The notes beneath the pieces were generated by a model that saw only the letters and a program-made list of their open reading frames with translations, made no database searches and had not been told where the DNA came from. From Pectobacterium peruviense (GTDB lineage Bacteria; Pseudomonadota; Gammaproteobacteria; Enterobacterales; Enterobacteriaceae), in assembly GCF_002847345.1 (NCBI RefSeq), contig NZ_LXFV01000004.1:1-55165 (forward strand): a stretch of DNA of 55,165 nt, in the 5' to 3' direction. The position numbers were made by a program, and so were the translations under genes. Shown here in pieces: positions 25,524 through 36,392 of the stretch (position 1 is its first letter; each line of letters begins with the position of its first letter).

Positions 25524-26462
25524 TTACTTCCGCGACACAATCATTTTCGGATTACGGTTAAAATAGCGTGTAAATGCCAGACTGAAATTAGCAGGGTGTC
25601 GATAGCCGACTTGCCAGGCCGTCTGCGCCACCTGAAACCCTTGTTCTAATAGCTGATGCGCCCGTTCCATCCTCATCCGCAATAACATTTGACCCGGCGT
25701 ACTCGCAAAGCAGCGATGAAACCCAAGTTTGAGTCTGGATTCACTCATCCCAGACTGCGCGGCAATACAGGCTAGCGTTAGCGGTTCAGCCAGATGTTCA
25801 CGCATCCAGTTGCATACTCGTTCCAACGGCTGCCGTTCCTGTGGATGAATACCGCCACGTTCACCCTTCGGTTGCAAAAAATGTCGATATTGCGATAACA
25901 AACTTAAGGCGTGGAGGTGGCGATTCAGCGGATCGGCGTCGCTGCACAGCGCATTGACATGAACCTGGCAGGCCGCAGAGACAGGCGTAAAGGCTCTCTG
26001 CTGCACCCCATCATCACTAAACAGCTGTTCGGCACAGTTCGCTCCAAAATAGCGGGTAGCTGCCGCTTTCCCCACCAGTAGCCGTAACTGATCGACCTGC
26101 TGCTGAGCCTGATAATGCCGCTCGCCTACGCTGGCACCAAATGTCGTGATAGTGACATGCTGTTGACGAAACCAGACCTGCGAACCATCGCTATCGTAAT
26201 AGGCCGACTCCCCTGCCAGCGCAAACGTCATAACCAGCATCGGCTGTGAATGCGAGTTGTGTGTTTCCTCCACCAAAGCACGACGCGGGCGGTATTGCGA
26301 GCGAGCCAACGACAGATCGGCATCAATGCGGCTGAAATCCGACCAACATTCACCGATGCCATCTGGCAAAGTACGACGCGAGCCTGAGATGTCAGCCTCA
26401 CTCGCACAGCACCGATCGCCTGCTGGTTTTTCACTTCGCCTCTGTCGCTGTTTTTGCATCAT
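25524..26462 (-). CDS. AraC-family regulator, PchR-like (iron/siderophore-responsive type)
   Basis: A 312-residue AraC/XylS protein. The C-terminal double HTH is clear (LACIAAQSGMSESRLKLGFH, then VAQTAWQVGYRHPANFSLAF). The spacing and the ending NRNPKMIVSRK resemble PchR-type siderophore regulators. The ATG at 26462 has GAGGG about 4 nt upstream; 26459 is also possible. It is divergent from a methyltransferase gene. The shared 119-bp region has two 18-bp direct repeats 21 bp apart and a Fur-like sequence. This suggests a self-contained iron-responsive pair in which the regulator activates the methyltransferase gene when it senses an iron chelate. The inducer is unknown. Confidence 0.82.
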   Translation of the reverse strand: MMQKQRQRRSEKPAGDRCCASEADISGSRRTLPDGIGECWSDFSRIDADLSLARSQYRPRRALVEETHNSHSQPMLVMTFALAGESAYYDSDGSQVWFRQQHVTITTFGASVGERHYQAQQQVDQLRLLVGKAAATRYFGANCAEQLFSDDGVQQRAFTPVSAACQVHVNALCSDADPLNRHLHALSLLSQYRHFLQPKGERGGIHPQERQPLERVCNWMREHLAEPLTLACIAAQSGMSESRLKLGFHRCFASTPGQMLLRMRMERAHQLLEQGFQVAQTAWQVGYRHPANFSLAFTRYFNRNPKMIVSRK

Positions 26463-26469
26463 TTTCCCT

Positions 26470-26531
26470 CGCCGTTCCGCATATGAAAAACGCCGTCTCG
26501 CATATCAATGAACATAATAACCATTCTCATT
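26470..26531 (+). promoter_or_regulatory. 21-bp-spaced direct repeats plus Fur-like box before the methyltransferase
   Basis: CGCCGTTCCGCATATGAA (26470-26487) and CGCCGTCTCGCATATCAA (26491-26508) match at 15 of 18 positions and start 21 bp apart. A Fur-like stretch (26513-26531, ATAACCATTCTCATT) follows. The order, repeats then Fur box then gene, is the same as in the YbtA-like system, but the repeat sequence differs, as expected for a different regulator. Confidence 0.6.
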
Positions 26532-26581
26532 TATAGATAGCATATTCCCTATCGACTGACCATCAATGAGAAAAGCCACTT

Positions 26582-27568
26582 ATGAATCCATTAGAGACGT
26601 TATGGCAGCTAGCCGCCAGCAGCGTGCAAGCTGACGCGTTACATCTGGCACTAGAACAGCAGATTTTCGACCGACTGGAGGATCTCACCACGCCAGAGCA
26701 ACTGGCGGAAGCGCTGGGCTGGCAGCCGGAGAAAACCGGATTTCTGCTTGAGATCCTCTGGAGTATGCAGCTTTTGACGCGCCATCATGGTGGCTACCGA
26801 ACCGCATCCGCCAGCGCTGCCGTGCTTTGTCGCAGTAGCCCGCATTTTCTCGGTGACGCCTGGCGTTTTCGCCTCACCAGCCTGCGCCAGTTTGGTCAGG
26901 GGCTCAGCGATGGAATGCACCTGCCGCTGCCTACGCAGCTAAGTGAGTTACCCCGCGATGCCGCGTGGGCCAATGCAGCAGAACAGCAAATCGCACAAGA
27001 GCAGCGAGCAATAACCGCAGATCTTGCCGATCAACTGCTCTCTGGCCTGCCGGATTTTCCACAAATCAGGCACGTTCTCGATCTGGGCGGAGGGCCCGGC
27101 TGGGTGGCGATTACGCTAGCGTTGCGCCATGCCCAGATCTCCGGCACCGTCTATGACCTACCGCGAACCGCCGCCGTAGCGCAACGCAACATCGACGACG
27201 CTGGGTTATCCGCACGATTGTCAGCACAAAGCGGCGCGTTTCCCAGCGAAAAATACGATCTAATCTGGAGTTCCTCATTCCTGCACTTTGTCGAGGACAT
27301 TCCCGCTATGTTAGCGACACTCTATAACGCACTCACATCGGAAGGGACGCTGGTTCTGGCACAGGCGGAGATCGCCGAAGAAGCCGATGATGCCGCACCG
27401 GTTCTGCCGTTTTATCTGCCGATGCAAATGAGTGGACGCCACGTCACGCAGGAAGGACAACTGACACAGTGGCTGATGGAAGCCGGTTTTACCTCTGTCG
27501 AAACTCGACGTCATCAGGCATTCCCCATGGCACCATTAAATGTACTGATTGCCCGCAGGCACAGGTAA
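26582..27568 (+). CDS. SAM-dependent methyltransferase under putative iron control
   Basis: A 328-residue class I methyltransferase with an N-terminal winged-helix dimerisation domain (residues about 1-100, ALHLALEQQIFDRLEDLTTPEQL), as in small-molecule O-methyltransferases. The SAM-binding motif I is VLDLGGGPGWV near residue 168. Acidic and post-motif regions follow (TVYDLPRTAAVAQ; IWSSSFLHFVEDIPAML), then a C-terminal catalytic segment. The substrate is not visible. The divergent AraC regulator, repeats and Fur-like box suggest expression in iron limitation, perhaps to modify a siderophore or iron-related metabolite. It ends about 150 bp before an intergenic repeat with no obvious partner gene downstream. 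Confidence 0.8.
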   Translation: MNPLETLWQLAASSVQADALHLALEQQIFDRLEDLTTPEQLAEALGWQPEKTGFLLEILWSMQLLTRHHGGYRTASASAAVLCRSSPHFLGDAWRFRLTSLRQFGQGLSDGMHLPLPTQLSELPRDAAWANAAEQQIAQEQRAITADLADQLLSGLPDFPQIRHVLDLGGGPGWVAITLALRHAQISGTVYDLPRTAAVAQRNIDDAGLSARLSAQSGAFPSEKYDLIWSSSFLHFVEDIPAMLATLYNALTSEGTLVLAQAEIAEEADDAAPVLPFYLPMQMSGRHVTQEGQLTQWLMEAGFTSVETRRHQAFPMAPLNVLIARRHR

Positions 27569-27626
27569 CCGCATCTATTCAGCAACGTCTGGAGCCGAAG
27601 AACTGACAATACCGTTGCTGCATCAT

Positions 27627-27645
27627 GTTGATGATTATCATATTT
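27627..27645. promoter_or_regulatory. Isolated Fur-like box
   Basis: A sequence centred on GATGATTATCAT matches the classical Fur consensus at about 14 of 19 positions. It lies 59 bp after the methyltransferase stop and 340 bp before the carboxylesterase. Which gene it serves, if any, is unclear. Confidence 0.4.
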
Positions 27646-27717
27646 CTGCGTATCCAAAGTTGTCAGCCGGATACAAAGCGCCTATAAGTGACATTACAGG
27701 GCGTGACTGATTGATAA

Positions 27718-27908
<191 letters not shown>

Positions 27909-27917
27909 TAAGAGGCG

Positions 27918-27957
27918 AACCTGCCAGGCGTGATGTATACATCACGCCTGGCAGGTT
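27918..27957. terminator. Perfect 40-bp palindrome with T-tract, just before the carboxylesterase
   Basis: Positions 27918-27937 are the exact reverse complement of 27938-27957 (arm AACCTGCCAGGCGTGATGTA). A T-rich run follows on the plus strand (27956-27966). This has the form of a strong intrinsic terminator, yet the esterase Shine-Dalgarno sequence begins only 18 bp later. It may end upstream transcription or act as a leader hairpin. Confidence 0.7.
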
Positions 27958-27986
27958 TTTTTGTTTTCATCCCTAAGGAAAAACGC

Positions 27987-29531
27987 ATGAATAAAAAAAT
28001 CACGGCCAGCCTGATATTACTGATGGCTGCCGCCAGCCAGCAGGCACTGGCAAACGACCCGCAGGTTACGCTAGACAGCGGTCGCATCAGCGGAACCGTG
28101 ACACAAGGTGTCGACGCCTTTAAAGGCATTCCCTTTGCCGCTCCCCCAATTGGCAAACTGCGCTGGGAGCCGCCACAGCCTGTGCAAAGCTGGAGCGATA
28201 TCCGTCCGGCAACGACATACGGCAAAGATTGTATGCAGAACCCTTTTCCCGGTGATGCCGCACCGCTTGGCGTCGGGTTCAGTGAAGATTGCCTGAGCAT
28301 TAACGTATGGCGTCCAGCCAACGCTACGGGCGCGCTGCCTGTGATGGTGTGGATCTATGGCGGCGGCTTCGTCAACGGCGGCGCCTCGCCTGAGGTTTAT
28401 TCCGGGCTGGAATTTGCCCGCCAGGGCGTCGTTTTCGTCAGCTTCAACTATCGCGTCGGACGCTTTGGCTTTTTTGCGCATCCGGCGTTAGCTGACCAGC
28501 CGCTGCGTGGCAACTATGGCCTGATGGATCAGATTGCGGCGCTGAAATGGGTACAGAAAAACATCGCCGCCTTTCATGGCGATCCGCAAAACGTCACCCT
28601 GTTTGGTGAATCCGCAGGGGGTTTTGCCGTCGGGTCGCTGCTCACCAGTGAGCTATCTCAGGGGTTATTCCAGAAAGCCATTATTCAATCCGGTTCCGGC
28701 AGACACAATCTGGCACCGAATCAAAGCTGGCAAAAAGCAGAACAGGCTGGCCTCGCCTTCGCCAGCGCGAACGGCATTAGCGGTCACGATACGAAAGCGC
28801 TGACGGCGCTGCGGCAGATTCCCGCAGAAAACGTGGTTAACGGGCTGAATATGGCCACCATGAGCACGCCGGACTACTCCGGCCCAATGTTCGATGGCAA
28901 GGCGATCACCGCAGAACCGCAGGATAGCTATCGACAAGGCCATTTCCAGCGTGTGCCGCTAATGATTGGTGCAACGGATGCCGATATCGGCTTCCCACCG
29001 AAAGTCGCCACACCAGAAGACGCTGTCGCCGTTTTCCCTGCTGGCGATCGGCAACAAGCCCTTCAGGCTTATCATGGTTTGCCGCCACAAGCGATAGCAA
29101 CCGCGATTGCCAGCGATCGTTTAATGGTCGAACCGGCGCGATTTGTTGCACGTGTTTGGGATAAAGCTGCGCTGCCCGTTTGGCAATTCCGCTTTGGCTA
29201 TGTTGCCGATAGCATGCGCGCGCAGTGGCCTGCAGCCGTTCACGCCAGTGAGATTCCGTATGTCTTTAACACGGTGACTGCACGTTATGGCGAGAAAGCT
29301 ACACCGCAGGATCGTGCGGTCGCACAGCAGATGAACCAGTACTGGGTGAACTTTGCCCGTACCGGTAACCCTAACGCTACCGGCTTGCCAGCATGGAACG
29401 CTTATAACAGCCAGAAGGACAACATTCTGTTTATCCCTGCGACAGGTGCGGAGCAGACTCGCGAGATAGCCGATCCGTGGAAGGCACGTCTTGATCTGGT
29501 CGAAAAGCTGGCAGAGAGCAACACACCGTAG
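27987..29531 (+). CDS. Secreted type-B carboxylesterase
   Basis: A 514-residue alpha/beta hydrolase (COesterase family). The ATG at 27987 has AAGGA 7 nt upstream and begins a signal peptide (MNKKITASLILLMAAASQQA, ending LA). The family N-terminal motifs GVDAFKGIPFAAPPIGKLRW and EDCLSINVW, the oxyanion motif YGGGFVNGG and the nucleophile elbow GESAGG (Ser in VTLFGESAGGFAVGS) are present. A conserved C-terminal histidine region (HASEIPYVF) completes the triad. It should hydrolyse carboxylic esters in the periplasm or outside the cell. The natural substrate is unknown; plant ester compounds are possible given the likely host. It has an unusual hairpin in front and is probably monocistronic. Confidence 0.88.
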   Translation: MNKKITASLILLMAAASQQALANDPQVTLDSGRISGTVTQGVDAFKGIPFAAPPIGKLRWEPPQPVQSWSDIRPATTYGKDCMQNPFPGDAAPLGVGFSEDCLSINVWRPANATGALPVMVWIYGGGFVNGGASPEVYSGLEFARQGVVFVSFNYRVGRFGFFAHPALADQPLRGNYGLMDQIAALKWVQKNIAAFHGDPQNVTLFGESAGGFAVGSLLTSELSQGLFQKAIIQSGSGRHNLAPNQSWQKAEQAGLAFASANGISGHDTKALTALRQIPAENVVNGLNMATMSTPDYSGPMFDGKAITAEPQDSYRQGHFQRVPLMIGATDADIGFPPKVATPEDAVAVFPAGDRQQALQAYHGLPPQAIATAIASDRLMVEPARFVARVWDKAALPVWQFRFGYVADSMRAQWPAAVHASEIPYVFNTVTARYGEKATPQDRAVAQQMNQYWVNFARTGNPNATGLPAWNAYNSQKDNILFIPATGAEQTREIADPWKARLDLVEKLAESNTP

Positions 29532-29567
29532 CGCACGCAAAGAAACGCGATGGTACAGATGCAAAAA

Positions 29568-29591
29568 GCCAGTCAGCGCGTGCTGACTGGC
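29568..29591 (-). terminator. Terminator of the chemoreceptor gene
   Basis: A perfect 10-bp stem (GCCAGTCAGC / GCTGACTGGC, 4-nt loop) is followed, on the minus strand, by TTTTT. It lies about 95 bp after the chemoreceptor stop. Confidence 0.75.
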
Positions 29592-29684
29592 AAAAATGCT
29601 TATGCAATCTCTACCAAAATGATTTCTTGTTGTTATGTTCGCCGACTTTCAATGTATCCCTGATATGTTGGCTGCCATAATATT

Positions 29685-31349
29685 TTAAAAACTCGTCCAA
29701 TCTGACGCACTCTGAGTGGGTGCACGGGTAGACACAGGGAGCATCGCCACAAGTGAGAGCGCCTGAGTTGCTGGCTTCAACGTAGAGGGTTTATGACCCG
29801 AGACTCTAAACACGGAAACCTCTCTGACAAGCTGATCCGCCTGCTCCTTGAGGCTTTGCGCGGCAGCAGCAGACTCTTCCACCAACGCGGCATTCTGCTG
29901 CGTGGTCTGATCCATTTGGCTAACAGCAATGCCAACCTGTTCAACCCCAGTCGACTGTTCGGCACTTGCAGAGCTGATCTCTGATACCGTATCGCTCAAC
30001 TGGCGAATAGACATCACAACTTGCTGCATCGTGTCACCCGCTTTATTAACCAAAACAGAGCCGCGTTCGACGCATTCAACGCTGGCGGTAATCAGATTTT
30101 TAATTTCTTTAGCGGCCTCAGCACTGCGCTGTGCCAAATTGCGTACTTCTCCTGCCACAACAGCAAAACCCCGTCCTTGTTCACCCGCACGCGCCGCCTC
30201 AACAGCGGCGTTGAGCGCCAGAATATTCGTCTGAAAGGCAATACTGTCGATGACGTTGATGATATCTGCAATGCTATGCGAGCTTTCATTGATCGCTCTC
30301 ATCGTGCCCACCACCTCATTGACAACATCGCCCCCTTGCTGCGCCACGGTACTTGCATTTTTCGCCAGCACATTCGCCTGAAGTGCGTTATCAGCATTAT
30401 TTTTTACTGTCATACCTAATTGCGTCATGGTCGAAGAGGTTTCTTCCAGCGCACTCGCCTGCTCTTCAGTCCGTGACGATAAATCAGCATTACCCTGAGC
30501 AATTTGCATACTGGCCGTGGCAACACTTTCTGCATTGTTTCTGACGCCAACAACCATCCGTATCAGCGCAGTTTGCATTTCCTGCATGGCCTCCAACAGC
30601 AGACCTGTCTCATCACGGTTATTGACGACAATAGAACCGCTCAGATCACCCTCGCTGATACGTTTCGCAGAAGAAAGCGCAACAGATAACGGTGCCGTGA
30701 CACTTCGGGTTAATAGCCAGGCCGTAAAGCAGCCTAAAACCGTGGAGGAAATGGATAGCACTAACATCCACAACAACGCGTCGTGGATATATTCTTTTGT
30801 CACCTGCTTAGCATGATCAACGAATGAGACTTGTAATTCAGTCAACTCATTGAGCTTGGTAAAGTAGAGCGACTGGATATTCGCTATATCGCCAAATACC
30901 AATTCGGTAGCCAATGCATCTTGCTCTTCCATCGCATAGTCAATCGCTTTATTAATACTCAGGCTATACTGCTTTCTTATATCGACAAGTTGATTAAACA
31001 ACTCCCGCGCTTTTGGCGAGGAAATGCTCGCATCGAGGTTTTTATATATTTCACTTGCCGAGTTAGTCGTTTTTACTATGACTGCCCTGAGGGCCTGTTT
31101 TTCTTGGTTTCTGTCGGCAGGAAGGAGGATAATGTCGCGCAACGTTCGAACATTCGTATTCAGTATATCTTGAATGTCACGCAACATATCGACTTTCATC
31201 ATTCTATCTTCAGTGATCTCATCAACTTCGGCACCAATATTCTTCATGAAATAATAGCCAACGGATGACAAAACCAGTGTCAGGATGATTAACAAACCAA
31301 ATCCAAGAGAAAGCCTTTTCCCAATTTTTATATTTTTAAAAAAATCCAT
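29685..31349 (-). CDS. Methyl-accepting chemotaxis protein with four-helix-bundle sensor
   Basis: A 554-residue Tsr/Tar-like receptor with TM1 at residues about 11-32. A periplasmic 4HB_MCP domain follows ([20 protein letters not shown] region), then TM2 near 190-212, HAMP ([25 protein letters not shown]) and a cytoplasmic signalling domain. The signalling hairpin tip reads [38 protein letters not shown] (quoted in two pieces of the family: [20 protein letters not shown] and [14 protein letters not shown]). The C-terminus ends DWTSF, resembling the NWETF tether for CheR/CheB. It signals via CheA/CheW to the flagella. The ligand is not predictable. It appears monocistronic. Confidence 0.93.
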   Translation of the reverse strand: MDFFKNIKIGKRLSLGFGLLIILTLVLSSVGYYFMKNIGAEVDEITEDRMMKVDMLRDIQDILNTNVRTLRDIILLPADRNQEKQALRAVIVKTTNSASEIYKNLDASISSPKARELFNQLVDIRKQYSLSINKAIDYAMEEQDALATELVFGDIANIQSLYFTKLNELTELQVSFVDHAKQVTKEYIHDALLWMLVLSISSTVLGCFTAWLLTRSVTAPLSVALSSAKRISEGDLSGSIVVNNRDETGLLLEAMQEMQTALIRMVVGVRNNAESVATASMQIAQGNADLSSRTEEQASALEETSSTMTQLGMTVKNNADNALQANVLAKNASTVAQQGGDVVNEVVGTMRAINESSHSIADIINVIDSIAFQTNILALNAAVEAARAGEQGRGFAVVAGEVRNLAQRSAEAAKEIKNLITASVECVERGSVLVNKAGDTMQQVVMSIRQLSDTVSEISSASAEQSTGVEQVGIAVSQMDQTTQQNAALVEESAAAAQSLKEQADQLVREVSVFRVSGHKPSTLKPATQALSLVAMLPVSTRAPTQSASDWTSF

Positions 31350-32074
31350 GTTAGCACCAGAATCTTACATTCTTACAATATTTACCCAATTGCGATTGAT
31401 AGACATATTAGCCACTATTTATCTTATCTAAATAAAATACGACAAACGGTAAAGCGAATCGCTATTGCAACAGGCTCCCTGGCCCCTCTAAACTTCTTAC
31501 TTTCTGATGCACGTAGCAGAATACTGGCATAAGAAATTCATTTAGCCATATATAACTTTCATGTTTCACATTGCCTGGATGTTAACGACACTTACTTACT
31601 GAAATTATTTACTTGATAAAGTAATTCAAAACTCCTTTTCCCTCGTTTCACACGTTACATTATTTACATGCATCACTAAAATTGAGTCATGATTAAGAAA
31701 AAGCTAAACGTTGACTACCCACTCACTCAACGTGGGTAAGTATTCGTTTAATTGATGTCAGCACGTTTATAAACATAATGTCGAGATGAGCGCCTCTATA
31801 GTCTATAACTTTACACTATCATAAATCGAAGATCGATCGGAAATAACGATCATTAAACCGTTCAATTCCCTTTATTCGATCGTTTTTTTCTATCAGAAAA
31901 AAAGCCCAATCTTTGTTCATTAAATCGAATTTATAAATTAGAAAGCTAATAGTTAAGACTGAGTCACAATAGCGCCCATATCATGACGTTGTGAGACTCT
32001 CTATATAGCGTAACGCTGCGGAATTAATTAGATTTTAAACATGAAGGCTGAGGGCTTAATGCTCATCAACATAA
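31350..32074. other. AT-rich intergenic region between chemoreceptor and patA
   Basis: About 725 bp with no credible ORF. It holds a small hairpin (TACCCAC/GTGGGTA, 31716-31738) and A/T tracts. It should include the chemoreceptor promoter. I saw no convincing sigma-28 site, RNA gene or repeat. Confidence 0.5.
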
Positions 32075-32108
32075 GAAAAAAGCCAGTCAGTGGGAGCTGG
32101 CTGGCTTT
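32075..32108 (-). terminator. Terminator of patA
   Basis: On the minus strand, AAAGCCAGCCA and TGACTGGCTTT form an 11-bp stem with one G-T pair and an 8-nt loop, followed by TTTTCT. It lies 44 bp after the patA stop. Confidence 0.8.
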
Positions 32109-32151
32109 CGAACTGAAGCTAATCGGGTGCTGCGTGTTTCCGTCTCGTTTT

Positions 32152-33600
<1,449 letters not shown>

Positions 33601-33604
33601 TTAA

Positions 33605-33620
33605 TGCACATAACACGCCA
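33605..33620 (-). promoter_or_regulatory. Sigma-54-type promoter of patA
   Basis: On the minus strand TGGCGTGTTATGTGCA keeps the GG and GC elements of the TGGCACG-N4-TTGCW consensus at correct spacing (about 12 of 16 by eye). It lies about 47 bp before the TTG start. The E. coli orthologue is known to be nitrogen-regulated. Confidence 0.5.
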
Positions 33621-33741
33621 GTCGCCTGCCCCAAATCAAAATAAAATACAAAAACGCGATCTAAACCAAAAATCCAGCAGATGATTTGAACTAAATTCGG
33701 ATATTTGAAATTAATAACCGAATGACTGAGTGAATGTCAGT

Positions 33742-33873
33742 ATGAAGGGAATTACCGTATCTTGCGCTGCCCTGCTTTTGCTCAGCGCGCCCTCTTTTGG
33801 GGCGCGCCAAGGTTGGACAAATGCGCTATCTCATTACTCGACGTATCTTTCAGGGCACACAGGATTCCTGTAG
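33742..33873 (+). CDS. Possible 43-residue exported peptide between patA and patD
   Basis: An ORF on the opposite strand to patA and patD starts with MKGITVSCAALLLLSAPSFG, a convincing signal peptide, followed by about 22 residues ending SGHTGFL. A GC-rich hairpin (GCGCGCCC/GGGCGCGC, 33785-33807) lies inside it. The Shine-Dalgarno sequence is weak. It may be a small exported peptide, the 5' remnant of a lost gene, or chance. Confidence 0.3.
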   Translation: MKGITVSCAALLLLSAPSFGARQGWTNALSHYSTYLSGHTGFL

Positions 33874-33887
33874 CAGAGTGAATAACC

Positions 33888-35312
33888 TCAGTGCCGGATC
33901 ATGATATGGCGCACGATGGTGTAATCCTCTAGCCCGTACATCGACATATCCTTGCCGTAGCCGGACAGCTTCTGTCCGCCGTGTGGCATTTCGCTGACTA
34001 ACATGAAGTGAGTATTCACCCAGGTACAGCCATATTGAAGACAGGCGGCCAGGCGGTGCGCCCGCCCGATATCGCGCGTCCAAACCGACGACGCCAGCCC
34101 GTAATTCGAGGCATTCGCCCAGCCAATCACCTGTGCTTCATCGTCGAATGGCGTGATGGATATTACCGGGCCGAACACCTCTTTCTGGACGATTTCATCG
34201 TCCTGTTTCGCTCCCGCCAGCACCGTAGGCTGGAAGTAGAATCCCTGCCCTTTTACCCGCTCACCACCGGTCACCACCGTGATATGCGGCAGCGCTTTGG
34301 CGCGTTCGACAAAACCAATTACGCGTTCAAGCTGCGGTTCGGTAATCAGCGGCCCCAGCTCGGTCGTTTCATCCCGCGGATCACCAATTTTCAGCGTTGC
34401 CACCGCTTTTCCTAATGCCTCCACGACTTCATCGTAGACGGCACGCTGCACATACAGCCGACATGCAGCGGTACAGTCTTGCCCCGCGTTGTAGAAGCCG
34501 AAGCTGCGAATCCCATCAACCACCTGATCGATATCAGCATCGTCGAACACAATCACTGGCGCTTTGCCGCCCAGCTCCATATGCGTCCGTTTTACGCTCG
34601 CGGCAGTATGCGCAAGGATATGCGCACCAGTCGCAATCGAACCGGTCAGCGACACCATATTCACTTTCTCATGCCCTGTCAGCGCATCACCGATATCTGC
34701 ACCGCGCCCGAACACGATATTGACCACGCCAGCGGGGAGTATCTCCGCCAGCAGGTGCGCCAAATAGAATGTCGTCAGCGGGGTTTGCTCCGCTGGTTTC
34801 AGCACCACGCAGTTTCCTGCGGCCAGCGCGGGTGCCAGCTTCCACGACGCCATCATCAGCGGATAATTCCACGGTGCGATGGACGCTACCACGCCAACCG
34901 GATCGCGCCGAATCATGGAGGTGTGCCCTTCCAGATATTCTCCCGCCGCCGAACCACTCAGGCAGCGCGCCGCCCCGGCAAAAAAGCGAAAGACATCCGC
35001 CACCGCAGGCACTTCATCATTCAGCGCCGCATGGTAAGGCTTACCGCAGTTCAGTGATTCCAACTCGGCGAACGCCTCGGCATTTTCCTCGATGGCATCG
35101 GCAATTTTTAACAGCAGCGTCGCGCGTGTTTTCGGCGTGGTTTGTCCCCAATGTGCAAAAGCGGACTCCGCAGCCAGAACGGCTGCATCAACCTGGTGCA
35201 AATCAGCCTGCGCAATCGCGGCAATTTGCTCTCCTGTTGCGGGGTTGAATACTGGCAATGCCTCGCCTTTTCCCGCAACCAGCTTGCCTTCTATCAGTAA
35301 TTTGTCATGCAT
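33888..35312 (-). CDS. patD: Gamma-aminobutyraldehyde dehydrogenase
   Basis: A 474-residue aldehyde dehydrogenase, the same length as E. coli PatD/YdcW. It oxidises 4-aminobutanal to 4-aminobutyrate with NAD. Matching stretches include [55 protein letters not shown], the Glu motif [16 protein letters not shown] and the catalytic Cys in [12 protein letters not shown]. The C-terminal [15 protein letters not shown] is also shared. It is upstream of patA on the same strand, separated by 302 bp, and each gene has its own sigma-54-like promoter, so the two are co-regulated rather than one operon. Confidence 0.95.
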   Translation of the reverse strand: MHDKLLIEGKLVAGKGEALPVFNPATGEQIAAIAQADLHQVDAAVLAAESAFAHWGQTTPKTRATLLLKIADAIEENAEAFAELESLNCGKPYHAALNDEVPAVADVFRFFAGAARCLSGSAAGEYLEGHTSMIRRDPVGVVASIAPWNYPLMMASWKLAPALAAGNCVVLKPAEQTPLTTFYLAHLLAEILPAGVVNIVFGRGADIGDALTGHEKVNMVSLTGSIATGAHILAHTAASVKRTHMELGGKAPVIVFDDADIDQVVDGIRSFGFYNAGQDCTAACRLYVQRAVYDEVVEALGKAVATLKIGDPRDETTELGPLITEPQLERVIGFVERAKALPHITVVTGGERVKGQGFYFQPTVLAGAKQDDEIVQKEVFGPVISITPFDDEAQVIGWANASNYGLASSVWTRDIGRAHRLAACLQYGCTWVNTHFMLVSEMPHGGQKLSGYGKDMSMYGLEDYTIVRHIMIRH

Positions 35313-35371
35313 ACATTTTCCTTACAGAGAGAAAACGATCGTGTTTTTCATCACTATCTGCAAAATGTCTG

Positions 35372-35387
35372 TGCAAAAAACCTGCCA
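35372..35387 (-). promoter_or_regulatory. Sigma-54 promoter of patD
   Basis: On the minus strand TGGCAGGTTTTTTGCA matches the TGGCACG-N4-TTGCW consensus at all but one fixed position. It lies 60 bp upstream of the patD ATG. It suggests RpoN/NtrC-dependent expression when nitrogen is limiting. Confidence 0.7.
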
Positions 35388-35432
35388 CTTTATGTTTGAC
35401 AGTCAATGAGTTCTGCCACAAGCAGCCTCAGT

Positions 35433-35594
35433 TCAGGGCGTATTACCCGACGTTTTCTTCGTCTCCGTCGCGGCCTGTCTGGCTTCCTCCGCCAGCGCGT
35501 CGATCTCTTCTTTTGTCAGTTGCTCTGATGCTTCATGCACCTTTGCCAGCCCTTCGCTGACCGTCACCTCTTTGGGATCGTCCTTCGTCGTCAT
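35433..35594 (-). CDS. Small acidic helical hypothetical protein (53 residues)
   Basis: Starts at an ATG at 35594 with AGAGGA about 6 nt upstream; an ATG at 35600 is too close to it. The product is charged and alanine-rich (HEASEQLTKEEIDALAEEAR), predicted mostly helical, with no signal peptide or cysteine. No family was recognised. It lies between patD and hasI; its stop is about 45 bp before the patD sigma-54 site, so it is probably a separate transcript. Confidence 0.55.
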   Translation of the reverse strand: MTTKDDPKEVTVSEGLAKVHEASEQLTKEEIDALAEEARQAATETKKTSGNTP

Positions 35595-35702
35595 CGTCAT
35601 TCCTCTCAATCAAATAATGCGTCAACAAAGATAAGTGTAGTCGACGGCAAAAATCCGCCAATCTGAAGAAGATTTAACTCTGCTTTCCGGTTCGTCATAT
35701 GT

Positions 35703-35721
35703 GATAATAATTATCAATTAC
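35703..35721. promoter_or_regulatory. Fur box before hasI
   Basis: GATAATAATTATCAATTAC matches the classical Fur consensus at about 15 of 19 positions, 63 bp upstream of hasI. Confidence 0.75.
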
Positions 35722-35783
35722 ATCATATTTATACCCTAAATTTGCCGCAAGGCGGCAGGAAGGTCACCTGACGGGACGTTGGC

Positions 35784-36293
35784 ATGTCAGAGTCTGAACT
35801 CAGAATGCTGTTCAACCACTATGCCGAGCGGTTAGAACGCTATCTCAATCATAAACTGCGCGACCCTCAGGCAGCGGCAGACCTGGTGCAAGAGAGTTTT
35901 TTACGGTTGGCGCAACGGCTGGAACAGCAGGATGATGTAGACGACAAGAAAGCGTATCTCTATAAGACAGCAAATAATCTGCTGCTCGACCATATCCGCC
36001 ACCAGCAACGCTGGCAGGTGGCGACGTCGGTTGACGACGTGGATGCGACGCTAGACTATCTGCCGGATATCGCTCCTCAGCTCGATCAAGCGGCGATCGC
36101 CCAACAAGAGCTGGAGCGTCTGGCAAACGTACTGGCGACATTGCCTGAACGTACGCAGCAGATATTTCATCTGCACCGGTTTGAACACATGACGCAGGCG
36201 CAAATTGCTCAGCAGTTGACTATTTCCCTCAGCACCGTTGAGAAGCATCTTGCCATGGCTCTGCACGCCATGATGACGATCCGTGCCTCGTGA
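35784..36293 (+). CDS. hasI: ECF sigma factor of the haem uptake system (FecI family)
   Basis: A 169-residue extracytoplasmic-function sigma factor. Region 2 (YLNHKLRDPQAAADLVQESF, then AYLYKTANNLLLDHIRHQQR) and region 4 (LPERTQQIFHLHRFEHMTQA with QLTISLSTVEKHLAMALHAM) are clear. It lies behind a Fur box and just before an anti-sigma gene and a haem receptor, the HasI-HasS-HasR order known from Serratia. It should direct transcription of has genes when haem-loaded haemophore binds HasR. Confidence 0.92.
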   Translation: MSESELRMLFNHYAERLERYLNHKLRDPQAAADLVQESFLRLAQRLEQQDDVDDKKAYLYKTANNLLLDHIRHQQRWQVATSVDDVDATLDYLPDIAPQLDQAAIAQQELERLANVLATLPERTQQIFHLHRFEHMTQAQIAQQLTISLSTVEKHLAMALHAMMTIRAS

Positions 36294-36392
36294 AGAAAAT
36301 CGCCCAGCATGAAATAATCACAAATTATTTACGGGTTTATTGCCGTCAGACGTCTACTTATTTAGAGACCCTACATACTCCAGGCCTACAAC

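Noticed and set aside
27930-27986. N-terminal extension of the carboxylesterase by 19 residues
   Set aside because: It would start within the 40-bp palindrome and precede the signal peptide; the ATG at 27987 has a good ribosome site.
31350-32074. Possible small RNA or riboswitch in the long gap before the chemoreceptor
   Set aside because: Only one weak hairpin and A/T tracts are visible; no promoter-terminator pair or known riboswitch core was recognised.
34479-35057. 192-codon plus-strand frame
   Set aside because: It is opposite patD, whose full-length match to E. coli PatD explains the region.
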